DNA of 64,000 nt, taken from the NCBI GenBank assembly GCA_008692225.1, contig VICG01000001.1:484501-548500 (forward strand). Direction: 5' to 3'. The DNA is from Monilinia fructicola. Its lineage: Eukaryota; Ascomycota; Leotiomycetes; Helotiales; Sclerotiniaceae. A program made the position numbers and the translations under genes. Shown here piece by piece: positions 16,642 to 28,759 of this stretch; position 1 is the first letter of the stretch; every line of letters starts with the position of its first letter. The notes under the pieces are model-generated. The model was not told the origin of the DNA and searched no databases. It saw only the letters and a list, made by a program, of their open reading frames with translations.

Positions 16642-19600
16642 TTTGAATTAGAAGGAGAGGACACGGAGTATAATTAACCAATTTGAAAGGAAAGAAGGGG
16701 TTGCATCGAGAATATGCAATTGCCTCGATACGCTGCTCAAGAGACAGATATACCCCAAAAGATGTGGCGCATTTGTCAGCTGCCATGGCTGACCTCGACA
16801 ACTGAACCTAGGTCTACTGGTCGCTCATGAACGTACTGTATAGGTCACAAGGCTCCTGGTGACAACCCTATCGAAGCCTAGCTTCTCTAATCAAACCCGA
16901 AATATCGGGAATACAGGGTAAGAATAATGGATAACGTCGTCCACTTTGCGGATTCTTTTGACTATATACTTTGTTTCATTAGCCCAATTTAATTTAGGTT
17001 ACAGGAATTAGGCCTACGGATGGTTAGGCTTCGCTTGGAATTAGACAGTACTCTTAGCCCAGTGCACAAGCTAAAGTGAAGATGAGCTCATATCGAAGAC
17101 GCAATGGTCTTCCGCCGAACATTGCTATCTCGTAAGTGAAATGCAAACAAGTTTTCAGTCCATGGACGAAACTTATATCGCAATGGCAATTCTGCAATGA
17201 TCATTCTGTAGCGGAGTTCCTCACTGGCACATCTGGATGTGATCTCAGGAACACATTCTGACACCGAAGCGGCCTGTCCTCGGGAACATCAAGTGGGGAA
17301 TTTAAAGATGTTTCATATCACTGGGAATTTCAAGGATGGCTTTGAATACAAAAAGCTGTTGTATAAAGTTTGCGCTACGAAACTGATATAGATTATCAAT
17401 GTTCCAAGTTGAATCCTCCCTCATTTCACAACAAGCAAAGCCTTCTTTCCCCAGCTCGGAGAAGGAGAATTCCCAGAACCGCGCATATATATGACATGGG
17501 GGCTTATGTTTCGCACGACGCCTGTTTCCCACGTGCACCCTACACCTACACCATGCGCATATTTACCAATCGGGAATTCATTAATCTATCGGGGGACCAC
17601 TTCATTCGTCTCCATGGCGTATTTTCATAGCTCGAGACGCAAGACTTGAAAGGCATTTTCATTTTCCCTTTCGATGAATCTTTCATGATGGGTATATCTT
17701 ACATATGCTTACTTCCTGCAGACGCCGAATGGCATGATTGGAGGCCAGCAGCGCAATAGCCTTGGGTTCTAGGCAAGTTCCGCTGGGGCTCTGCCGTCGG
17801 TCCTCCACACCCATGCAAAGGCTTCATCTTTACAGTATAGTACAGTATCACGCTTGTTAAACGTACATGCGTATGCATCGTGACATCATGTGAGATTATA
17901 CATGTATCACTTAAGCTTGAAAACTCGACCGTCAAAAAACCGCTTCTCGTCGCGTCGAAGAAGATGAGGAGTCTTTATATCATTTGTGGGGCTGACATCC
18001 AAAGAAGAACCGTTCAATCTCAATTCAATCAATTCGTGGTTCTTCTCCTGTATACAATAATTAATCAATAAATCAATCAATGAATATATAAAGCACTGCA
18101 CTACGGAGTACAAACCCTTCCATAAACTTTGAATCCTCTCCCGATATTTCCCCTTATTTAACCCGTCATCCAAAATCATATACAGTACAGAGTATAATTT
18201 AGGAGATCGGCGACCGACCTTCGGTAACATACAAGGTTACGAAGTTTAGCTTGGGACACAGTGCTAGGTTACCGTGCAGTAAACTCCGTGACGATTCGCT
18301 AAGCCTACATTACATACAGTATAGCAATACAATACCGTCTTCGATTTCCGCCCCATCTCCTTCTTCAACTTTGGCTCGTGTGGAATCATCCTCTGTATCC
18401 ACTTTGCTAGTTCGTCCCAGTTTTGTTCCGTGGCTGGGTACATACAGTAAGGCTACAGTGCTACTATACTACTCCGTACTACTGTATACTGTATATATCT
18501 GCATGCATGCGGGAGCGGACCGCGGCAGCTGGCTCTACTTCCCGTGCTACACAGTGCAGTACAGTAAGTAGGGTCGGTGCCCGCCGGCGGGTTCGCCGTA
18601 ATATTCGGATCCCGCGTGTCGATGGGGGTTCTATCCATGCGGCTCTCTATTGCACGATATTTGATCTTACTGCAATATTTAAAGGATGATTTTTGCAGAA
18701 AGAGGGGGGCAGGCGGGGGAAACAAGCTTTTGGGTGGGTATGTAGTATGTACGAAGTGTACAGTAGAGGAGTACAGTACTAGAAGTCTAGAACGTTATTG
18801 TTAGTTGGGGCTATTTTTTACAGGGGGGTTATTTCTCATGTCTAGTTTGCGTGAATGATTTGCTCGTGATGAATATTGGATATGGAGGGTTTATTCGAGG
18901 GACTTCTAGGTTGGTATGAAGATTGTTGGATTGAGTTATTATTTCTTGATATACTCGTAAAGGACTGTAAAAAATTTTCATCTGTTTTTGTATTGATCCC
19001 TATTTACTGATAGTTAAGATACCCGTGGACATACATACCGTGTATGTACAGTACTAGTCCACTTGTATTTTTGCCTAGTCCATTTTCGCACTAAAACTCA
19101 CCTACTTTAATAAATCATAAGATTTCTTATGATAATAGAAGTATTAAAAATATTCTATATAGTAAGTATCTGAATATGTTATATTAAAAGTCTTATAATT
19201 TATTTTTCAATTTTTTTTCAATTAATATATAAAATAGGAAAGCTAAAGAATTATATATTTATATTATTTTTATAATAAAATATATAAAATTAAAAAATGA
19301 TTAATTATTTCTAAAATTTAATAATTCTATAATTCTATAATTCTATAATTCGATAAATAAATTCTTTAAGCTTATAAATATAAGATTTTTTAATTCTTCT
19401 TATAAAAATCTTTCATACGTTAAGAAGGTTTTATTATAGATTTAAGTAAGATAAATATATTTAATATAAAAAGCCCTTTCGTTTAATACAAGTTAACGAA
19501 AACTATATATACGAGTATTTAAAAAACGATAAAATTATTAAATAGCCTCTTAAGTTATTAAAAGATAATTAGAAAATCCCATTACTAATATACAATATAA

Positions 19601-20522
19601 TAAATAACAAAAGACGTATTGAATATGTTCTAAATACTAACGAGGGCTAGCTATATGTAGAGCTATATAACGACTAATAAACTAACTATCCATATCCCTC
19701 CCGCACCCAATCAGTCTACTGTAGTTAGCTCGTTACCACCTCGGAGCCTCTCTCTTTATCCATTCCGTAGATAAAGAGATGAATAAACAAACAATCAATC
19801 AAACAAGAGAAACCGGCCTTCAAATCCCAACCATAGATTCCTTGTATTTGAAAAGCATATTGATCGGAAAGATTACATCATCTACATCTACATCTACATC
19901 GTTCCTTAAGCTCAATTAGAATCTAATTATAATCCGCTGCATCCATCCATCCATCCATCCATCCATCATGAGCGAGGTCCAACATTTTGTTCCTTAGATA
20001 GCATTACACGATATCCAAGAGTTAGAATGTAAATTTTGGGATTTCCAGTAACGGGCGCTGAATGTGTCTTTCCGTGGGATTTAAGTGTGACTATAAGTAC
20101 GATATGGAACACGATATACCCGGGGGCTCGCCTGTAGGTTGGCATTTATCTTTCTATTCTCTTGATGTGGTTTGGGGTTTGAGATTGCTTAGCGGATTAC
20201 TTGGAGGCTATGGATGGACAGTTGGTCGGTATGATGACTCGAGTGGATGTGATGATTGATTCCATCGAATTTGTTATTGAATTACGGAAGATTGAGATTT
20301 AGGAATTCTGGGTGATTGAGTGTTTTGATTTACTATCTTTCCGTTCTTGATATCGAATAGCACGAATCGATGTTATAAATGGGGAATTTCAAACACATTC
20401 TATCTTGATGAATTCGTTAAATACCAAAGAAACTCAAGAATATGACTTTCGAAAGCAAAATACGTTCTTCAATTCAATAAATTTCCTAATAGCCAGCGAC
20501 CAGAACTTGATCACTAGGCAAA
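16642..20522. other. Gene-poor stretch
   Basis: No convincing coding frame is seen. Features noted are a cluster of TACAGTA/CGGAGTA words at 17.8-18.8 kb, an A+T-rich transposon-like fragment at about 19.1-19.7 kb with no readable open frame, and an ATCC run at 19941-19968. Confidence 0.6.
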
Positions 20523-22689
20523 TTAGCACAAGAGAAACTCCTCCGTTTGAAAATTGCCCTGCATGAATTCTCCATCCATAAGCCCATAGACATAAGCTTC
20601 ACCAATCAATTCCCACCTATCCTTCCCGACATTCCGCACTACAAATGGTTGCACTGTTCCAAAATGATGATTATGATATCCCCTGGCAATGAGTGACCCG
20701 GTACAAGCCCTACATATCCCTTTGTTGATATGAATGGTTTTCTATTTGTCTGGTATGCCATTGCATTTTTGTATGAGTGATATGCTGCCGTTTGGATGGT
20801 TCTTATATACTCGGACGTGTTGGTGTCGAATTCTTCGGACGTAAGATGATTCTCGGTTATGCTTCTGACGTTTTCGGAATATACTTCGATGCTTCTTCGA
20901 ATATCATTATAGCCATTGAGTGAAGTATTCGTGGCACGTGTTCGAAATGTGTATTTGTCGGCTTGATCTGCACAAGGAATGCGCCAATATGCCTCAGACC
21001 ACTTCAAATCATCTAGTAGTATTGGGGTTGTGGTGAACGATCGAATGGCTTTTAGCTTTTTCGCAGAAAGACTTGATTTCGTCAAAGTATTGGCTTATGG
21101 TTTGCGAATATCTGCACCCATTCTTCAGTGCCTCTTGAGATAATACCGCTGGTATTTTCGGTAGTAAAGAGTTTTCCGTGATCCATGATGGTGTCAATTC
21201 TAGCTTCCTTTCACCCCAAACACCCTTGGATCTAGATCTGCAGCGGTAGGTACAAAAACAAAATTGGGAGTTCCCTGAAGCAGAAAAAAGAGCGGCTTCT
21301 TTGGTTTCGCAAGCTGGTTTTTAGAGTGATAGAAGTAAAGTCAGGAACCCAACTGGGAAGGCTGAACAGACTCTTGGGTTGCTGACACCATGCCAATATG
21401 TCAATATTGTCATGTTCCAAAAGAGTTTCGTGTCACGGATGTGAATATCTGTACCGTTTCCTCGTTTGACTCAATGTTGGTATAGATAGGCTGTATGTTC
21501 AATAATTTAGAATCTGACGCCATTCCCAACAGTCCATAAATCAAGTCGCGTGGATATCTAGCTTGTCTGATCAGATCTTTGGATTCTTTCAAGCAGCATC
21601 TCTCCAAAAGATTCTTAAGATTCGAACCTTTGGAATTTTGATGTTTCTTTCTGGCTCCAATAAGCGGGCCAGTACTCGTTGGTGAAGATTCGAAACAAAC
21701 AAGAAAACGCAACATTGGCTCCAAAGCAGGATCAATCGACACAGCCGGGTTGTCAACAGACTGAAGAAGGCCGTGGGTTTTGAGGACCATAGGCGCTTGC
21801 ATGGTGAGAAAAAATCCAAGCCGCCTCGAAACAATGATGGAAAGGTATAGTCCGTGTACCACAGGTTACCATCAACTCTTTACCCAGGCAGAACTCTTGC
21901 ATGATCCAAAGCCTATTCCAATAGTCCTCGTGCCCCAATCTCAGACCACTCGGCGTATGGAAAGTTTGTACCAATATCCATGGCGAGTTTGTATAATGAG
22001 AGCTTCACATCCCCAAGTGGGTCGTCAATCTTCGGACGATTAAAGCCATATCCTTCATGGTCTTCTCGAATGTAAAATTCACAATCTCTCATACTCTCCA
22101 CAGTGATAGAAAGGACCCCTGCATCATACGCAGAGTTTCCTATGAGCCGAGCCGCATCCATTGCCTTATCAGTCTCGGGAGTTCCAGGGCCTAAGAAAAC
22201 ATCCACGATCTTCGCATGACTATAGATATCTCTCATCAATTTGATTTGCTCAGCCTTCTCTTCGGGGTCATTTTGATTGATACATATAGCATCTACCCAG
22301 AAGACCATCGGTGTTGTATCATGCCGAAATACCTTCAGAGCCTGTTCCAAACTAATGGTAACTTCAACCTCTATCTCATCAAGCAGAATCTTGGCACGCG
22401 GTAGACTCGGATCGCCCCAACAGTAAGATAAAGCATGGTACTCCGGGTTTTCTTTCAAAGATACCACATGTAAAGTGCAAGACACTATGATTATTCAGTA
22501 ATTGTGATACACTTCGTCATGAGTATGCAAACCACTTGATCCTCCTTTCATGCTATCTGAAAGACCTTGATCGGATGAACCATCTGACAAGGATGTAGAT
22601 TTTGAGCCTGTATGGCTATCTGGAAGGATATGTAACACTCGGATTTGGAGTTCATGAGAATTGATAGGAGTGTACTGATAGGATGCCAT
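20523..22689 (-). pseudogene. HET-domain (heterokaryon incompatibility) gene, disrupted
   Basis: The start is MASYQYTPINSHELQIRVLHI at 22689. The HET domain is clear: YHALSYCWGDP, the FWVDAICINQNDPEEKAEQI block, and later YWNRLWIMQEF. The C-terminal part resembles HET proteins (GYVGLVPGHSLPGD, then ELIGEAYVYGLMDGEF), ending at TAA 20523-20525. HET proteins trigger cell death when incompatible hyphae fuse. The gene as written is broken. An in-frame TGA lies at 22495-22497 just before VSCTLHVVSL. Shifts are needed near 21965-21967 (T3, one extra base), 21809-21814 (A6, one extra), about 21430, about 21265, about 21060 and about 20661. Some are homopolymer slips like those in neighbouring essential genes, but the stop codon is not, and the 28 nt around it are too short for an intron. 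HET genes are often lost by mutation, so a true pseudogene with added sequencing errors is the best reading. Confidence 0.75.
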
Positions 22690-23204
22690 ACTTTCAAAAC
22701 GATATCAGTCTATCGAAGAAGAAGATAATGAAGGAGTGGGAACTCAGATGCATCATCGGTATGAGGTCTTCGTGGTTAACTGTCAAAAACTCAGCTGAAG
22801 GCCAAACCCAACTCAAGCCTCCCGAAACCTTGCATGCGCCTCTTGAGTCTTGACATTCTCACGATGCTACTGAGCTTAGAGATCAGAGAACTACTGAAGC
22901 TGAGTTTGAACAAGATGCAGAACTATTAAACCACAACTTTGGGCTAAAGAAGTTCGTCATGAGATATTTTTTGGGTTTTGGGCAATGAATGAAAGTCTTG
23001 AGGAAGAGAATCCCATGAGGGATGTGGCTTGGGAAGTGGTTCATGAAGTGGTTCATGATGTGGCTCATATCTGTTAAAATCCAAGTAGGTGTGGCGTAAT
23101 GAATAATTCTAAGGTTACCCCGCCTTTCTAATCCTCACATCTACTTGTACACCCACTTTTCGTACGATAACACCTATCGTTATCATCGTTATCACCCATC
23201 AACC

Positions 23205-23275
23205 ATCATCATCATCATCGTCATCATCCTCATCATCCTCATCATCCACCTTCATCATCATTATCATCACTACCT
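23205..23275. repeat. ATC trinucleotide-rich tract
   Basis: A CATCAT-rich run lies in the 5' leader or promoter of the MEMO-family gene. Confidence 0.8.
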
Positions 23276-23348
23276 AAGTTTTCAGAACACCCACACATCC
23301 CAAAGCAAATCCTCTCTCTCAGCTATACATCAAACTGATTCAAACAAC

Positions 23349-24404
23349 ATGGGCAATAATAATATCAGAGAAGCCAGCCACGCCGGTTCTTGGTATACAT
23401 CCACTCCAAGCACTCTTTCCGACGAGCTCGACAGCTGGCTCGCCCAAGTTCCATCCTCAATCGACAACACCAGACTGCCTGTTCCCGGCGCAAGACTGAT
23501 CATTGCACCGTGAGCAAGCTTCCAAATTTCACACGCATTTATGACTTTTCTAACACTCAAAAGTCATGCAGGATATTCGTATTCTGGACCTGCCGCCGCC
23601 TGGGCCTACAAATCCCTCGACCTCTCCAAGGCCAAACGGATATTTCTTCTCGGGCCCTCGCACGCATGGTACCTCGATCGATGTGCGCTCTCCAAGCACG
23701 CGGGATACGCGACGCCGCTGGGAGATTTGGCGATCGATACCGCGACGGTGCAAGAGTTGGCGGATACGGGGGAATTCCTGCGGATGAGCACCAGCCAAGA
23801 TGAGACGGAACATTCTCTGGAAATGCATCTCCCATATATCTACAAGATGCTGTCTCGGCAATTTTCCTCTCCCGCCGACTTCCCAACCTTAGTCCCGATA
23901 CTCGTCGGCAATACCAACGCGGCTGCAGAGAGAAGGTTTGGCGCCATCTTAGCAAAGTACCTTGCGGATGAAAGCAGCGTGTTCATCGTGAGTTCAGATT
24001 TCTGTCATTGGGGTCCCCGATTTCAATACACATATTATCTCCCCGCGAGCCCATCTGCAGAAGCAAGGGACACATCCGGAGGATATTCCCTATCCAGAAA
24101 GGACAAAAATCCCACGCAGCCCCCGATCCACGAGAGTATCGGAAGGCTGGATAGACTAGCCATGGATGCGATCGAGGGCGGACAACATAAACAATTTCTC
24201 GACAATTTGAAAGAGACCGGAAACACGGTGTGTGGCAGACACCCGATAGGAGTCACGATGGCAGCGATAGAAAAATTAAAGGAAGACGAATTGGTGGATG
24301 GCGAGAAGGGCAAGTTTAAATTTGTGCGATATGAAAGAAGCAACGAGGTCGTAAGAGTGGATGATGGCTCCGTGAGCTACGCTAGCGCATACGCTATACT
24401 CTGA
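23349..24404 (+). CDS. MEMO1/Mho1-family protein
   Basis: Two exons, 23349-23509 and 23564-24404, encode 333 residues, typical for the family. The start ATG opens MGNNNIREASHAGSWYTS, the conserved REASHAGSWY beginning. Key positions follow: HAGYSYSG across the splice join, the LLGPSHAWYLD block, TEHSLEMHLPY, and SSDFCHWGPRF. Those His and Cys residues line the cleft related to LigB-type class III extradiol dioxygenases. Human MEMO1 acts in ErbB2-linked motility and has been reported to bind copper or iron, and the yeast homologue is Mho1; the role in this fungus is unknown. The 54-nt intron interrupts P|HAG. No frame breaks. It is divergent from the HET gene and convergent with a possible small ORF at 24422-24673. 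Confidence 0.92.
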
Positions 24405-24421
24405 CAGCCCAGCAAGTACTT

Positions 24422-24673
24422 TTATAATGAGCGATGATCATCAGGTGATGGGGAACAAAGGGTCGGCGTCTGGGAGATTACGGAGTACTCTGATTTATCG
24501 ATTTCATATCCTCGAACTGAAGAATCATACATACCCAACACTCTCGCATGATAGATAGCTGATGAAGCATAGAAATCAACACACAATCCGATGTCTTCTA
24601 AATTTAGATTTTCCCCGGCTGGCTTTGGGTTGGCATAATCTTCATCGAATAATTCCGACTCGTTAGAGATCAT
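24422..24673 (-). CDS. Possible small protein of unknown function
   Basis: An 83-codon frame opens at an ATG (MISNESELFDEDYANPKPAG). Its composition is acidic and polar, not repeat-derived. It ends 18 bp beyond the MEMO-family stop, tail to tail. I recognise no domain. It could equally be a chance frame in 3' untranslated sequence. Confidence 0.3.
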   Translation of the reverse strand: MISNESELFDEDYANPKPAGENLNLEDIGLCVDFYASSAIYHARVLGMYDSSVRGYEIDKSEYSVISQTPTLCSPSPDDHRSL

Positions 24674-25007
24674 ATACTTCCACTAATTCTTATGGGATGC
24701 TTGCTATATTACCATGTATAAAAGTACCGCAACTCTGCTCGTGAATTGCTCGATACACACCCTGTGATATACTCTCTCATGCGTGATATGGATGGAGTAA
24801 AGGTAGTGTAGATGTCACTATAACGCTCCCGTCGTTCACCTGATGAATCTCGGCAGGTGGCATTCCTCCCCTAGAGCGCACTTATGATGGGTGAGATATT
24901 ATCATCGATTGATGGCCCGATTCCAAGGATTTGGACCTTTCTCTATCATACAGATCATGCGGCGTCCTGTCTCTCCTCTCCCCCACTCTCCCCCCCTTCA
25001 CAAACCT

Positions 25008-26556
25008 CTAGTCCCAATACCTAATCGCACCATCCAAGCCCGCCGTCGCAACCTTCGAGCTCTCCTGAGGATTCCACTCCACACACGTGACGGCCTCTTT
25101 GCTCGCCTGAAACTTGTGATACATTTTACACTGTTTCCAATCCCAGAAACACACAAACCCACCACTATCGCCCGAGGCGATGAATTGTCCATCGGGACTA
25201 CACGCCACATCGATGGCATAACCCGCATTATTGTGTCCCTTGAAGACCTTCTTTCGGTTCTGACGAAACTTATCGGTCGCGCCGTAGACGAAGATGTTAT
25301 TATCAGATGACTGATAGGCAACCCACTTTTTCGATGGGTGTAGTGACGCGCGTGTCATGGGGTACATGTGTGGTTCGGCGATGTATTTGATAGGGACTGG
25401 AATATTGTAATCCCAAGCTCGCAACGATTTATCATCAGATGTAGTGATGAAGCGACGGTTTTCATCCACGAACGTGATGGTATTGATGGCGGCAAGATGG
25501 TGATCGTATTCCTGCACGATCTCGCGAGTGCGGATATCGAATTGGATAATCTTCTTGTCCGACATACCAGCCAGGAATTCATTGCTGTGTTCGGGATCGG
25601 GGTTGAAGCGGACGACGTGAGGGGACTTGCCGGTTGTGAAACGATTTATACATTGGCCGGTTTCGGTATCCCATAACTTCATCATGCGGTCGTAGGAGGC
25701 AGAGATGAATTGTGTACCGGTAGCGTTAAATGCAACATCTGATAAAGCTTTCGAATGGCCCGAGTATGTTCGTAATAACTCCCGCGAATGATAAGCGTCC
25801 CAAATTTTGACCGTCGTATCTGCACTTCCTGAAAGGAGCAAATGGCCAGAGCCAGGAAAGAATCGTATTCCAACAACAGACTTTGTATGCCCCTTCCAAG
25901 TATGTATCATCTTTTTCGGGACATAGTTTTTGATACTTCCAACTTCCTTCTTCAAATCCACGTCCAGATCCAGCGGAACATGCATATAAGTCCGGCCTTG
26001 ATAATCATACTGTTCGCTTCCCTCGAAAGTCGTTGTCTCGTCGCCCAATTCTTCAACCTCTTGCCGTTTGGCCAAAGCTTGCGGTGGTGCAGAAACAACC
26101 GTACCACTTTCTATTACTTCCTCCTCCTCTTCCTCGACCTCTTCATATTCTTCATCACTCCTCAGTGGCTCATCTTCGTCGACTTCCTCATATTCATCCC
26201 TCTTGTATCTTGCCCAAGGTCCAACATAAGCGTTATCACCTTCCACTATACGCGAATCGCCCTTTTTTTGTCTCTTACTCCGTATCCTAGCGGATTCTTC
26301 CTTTGCCTGCGCACCTGAAAGATGATTTCCCCTTCGCTCCACTGCCCGATATTGATCTCGAAATGTATGTTCACTGATGTAAGTTTCCTCCGCATGCCCA
26401 GTGAGAACATTTTTTCCGCTTAAGTGAACTCGTCTCGTCTCTGAAAGGGTTCGCAGGGCCTTGTGTCGCGCGGGCCAAATTATCAGCGCTGTACTGAACT
26501 ACGGCATGTTCTGGACCTTCTGCATTTCTGGCGATCAGGGCGTTTTGAGGCGCCAT
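25008..26556 (-). CDS. PRP17: Pre-mRNA-splicing factor PRP17/CDC40 (one apparent frameshift)
   Basis: From ATG 26556 (MAPQNALIARNAEGPEHAVV) to TAG 25008 there are 515 codons once one base is discounted, the usual fungal length. The N-terminal region includes LTGHAEETYISEHTFRDQY and NAYVGPWA, typical of PRP17, followed by an acidic stretch (EEYEEVEEEEEEV). Seven WD40 repeats follow, beginning KKMIHTWKGHTKSVVGIRF and ending TAGLDGAIRYWD. PRP17 acts in the spliceosome at the second catalytic step and is nuclear. T6 at 26410-26415 (A6 on the coding strand) should be A5: with one base removed SSLKRK runs into NVLTGHAEE, otherwise the frame reads KCSHWACGG and stops. For a conserved splicing factor an assembly error is far more likely than inactivation. 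There are no introns. Confidence 0.93.
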
Positions 26557-27481
26557 ATTAGGAGGATATGCACCAAAAATCCGCCATGTTGGGAGATTTG
26601 CCTTAAAACTTTCAAGAATGAGGATATGTAGATATGCAGAGAAACTGTTGGTTATTTAATTTCTCGTCTCACAATGTTGAACTTGAATTTCGATAAGTAC
26701 AAGGCGGGAATTGATTTTCGAGTTGATAAGGCTGAAATGATCACGTGATGTCATTGATAAAGTAATACGACACGAGGAGAGTGTGAAGTTGTGAATTCTA
26801 GATTGAAACATTGAAGAGTAACTCAAATCCAGAAGCCCTGGCCATTTAAGCTTGAACACAGACTTATACAGGAACTATTCAAGTCCAGATGTTATGAATA
26901 ATCTAGTTTTCGACTCACAATAAGAACATTGAAGCATGTTTGGGATACCTTGGTAAGTAAGTACCTAGGTACATGCCAATTATTCTTGTATGGCATGAGG
27001 CCCAAGCTTGAGATCAATTGGTAGAGGACTACTGAGAGCCCTGGAGCTCTTGGATGTCAAGGTCGAAGTTCAAGGATATTATCCTAGGCCAAGTAGAGTT
27101 CTGATAATCGCAAAACAAGATTCATTCATATCAAAAAAAAACCATGCTATCTCTAGCACGTTAGGTATCTATCCACATAGAACTTCTATACGAAGTCCAG
27201 CCATTATGGAAACCCCCCCATTTCATTTCATTTCCTGCCGGACACGACACCCATGGAAGCGTCACTACCATTTACTCCCAAACCACCACCATTCATCCAG
27301 TCGTCCAGCCATACCATTCGTAAGTTGAAATATCGTAGAGATCATATGGCACATATAAAACCTGCCAATCGTTTTTCATAATCCTAGTTCCGTCTCATCG
27401 AGCTAGTTCTGCTCCGGGCTCTAGAACCTGTAGCTATCCCTATGCCTCCACTTTATACCGGTCACCAATGTTGTTCTTAAG
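26557..27481. other. Intergenic, no gene seen
   Basis: This spans the PRP17 promoter region and the ERV14 3' flank. A 13-bp word around AAGTAAGTACCTAGGTA near 26955 is the only structure noted. Short open frames here show no protein similarity I recognise. Confidence 0.6.
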
Positions 27482-28219
27482 TCAATGCGACTCATCTCGG
27501 ATCAAGGCAACGATCATAGAGTAGAGGTAGAAGAAGAACATGATAAGGTGGAAGCCGAGCTTGATGAAAGATTCCTATAAAGTAGAGAGTTATTAGTGAG
27601 ATGTTGAGGATTCGTCGAGGTTTTGGAGCGGAAAATATCTTACTTTCTTGTGGACATTGAGCTTTCTGAAAATCTCAGTGGCATCGAGAAGATGTGCGTT
27701 GTCAAGAATCCTATGTATCTGTCAGCGAACGTTCGAATTGTATTTCAGCATCTCATATAACTTACTTCTTAACATTGAATGCCAAAAGTGGTAGGTTGAG
27801 GACGAGCGCAACCCAGTACCCGTTTGATAAGGAACAAGAGTGTCAAGAACCCATGAACTGCCGCTTCAGGAATAATATACGTGTTTTCAGACGGTTGCAA
27901 AGATCGATAGGATTGATGTAATCACTGTGTCATTCAAGGTTAGTCTTGAGTCAAAGTATGATAATGCCTATTCCATCCCAGCAGCCAAGGATCAAGACAG
28001 ATGCTTATCGCATGTCGTAGAGAGAGCAAGCCCTTCAACACTCTACCTCTATCCATCCTCTCCCCAGCCCCCGCCATTCCGAGGTCGAAGTAGTAGTAAA
28101 CTAGAAGCAATGACTGACCATTCAAGATCACTATACATGATAGTGAAGAATACCTGGAGGAACAGATTGACGGCATTGATAAGCACCGCCAACAGGTACA
28201 ACCATGCCTCTCCTGACAT
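27482..28219 (-). CDS. ERV14: ER-vesicle cargo receptor Erv14 / cornichon (two apparent frameshift sites)
   Basis: Four exons: 28219-28119, 27924-27766, 27710-27644 and 27574-27482. The start ATG opens [20 protein letters not shown]; an ATG one codon upstream (28222) is the alternative. Family blocks include the [13 protein letters not shown] block, [49 protein letters not shown] and [19 protein letters not shown]. It is a small ER/COPII membrane protein (about 138 residues) that packages transmembrane cargo into vesicles. T4 at 27884-27887 should be T2, and T3 at 27823-27825 should be T2. Together they add three bases, so the total stays divisible by three, but the segment between them is shifted and hits a stop. 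Splice sites are canonical, and intron 1 splits the Cys codon of YSDLE-CDY. Sequencing error is favoured over inactivation. Confidence 0.92.
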
Positions 28220-28759
28220 CATCTTGGGCAAACAGTAATAACCGCGCTGAGTACGCGATTAAAGCTTCCTTTTGTGTAATCAAGTTGAAAATATCTGCGA
28301 AGATAGACTTGAGTGATAGGCTCGAGGCGTGATGTTGCTTCCAAGAGCTCGGATGTGTGTAAGTACGTAAGTATGCGTGTCGTTGTTGTTGTTGTTGTAT
28401 GTTGCTTGAAGGGATTTTTTTCGTAAGTCTAGTTTAAGCTCATTAAGGTGGGGAAATCCAAAATGGGTACGCTTTCTTGATTATACTGTGCCTTGGCCCT
28501 TGATTGAGGAAGAACTTCGACGTTATTAACAGACAAAAACTAATTTTTTATGCAGTATGACTGATTTGACTTCTTACGAAGCTGTGATAGTACATAGGAC
28601 GGTAGGTAGGTAGGTAGCACGGGCGAGTAATAAGTACTAGGTAGTCTGTCTGACTGTAGAGCTTTTGAGCAAGAGGTAGAAAAGATTCAAATGATGTTTA
28701 CAAGCGGCTAATGACGAACAACGCTTTTGAGATGTCTATAGAGTAGTAAGTCCACGGGT

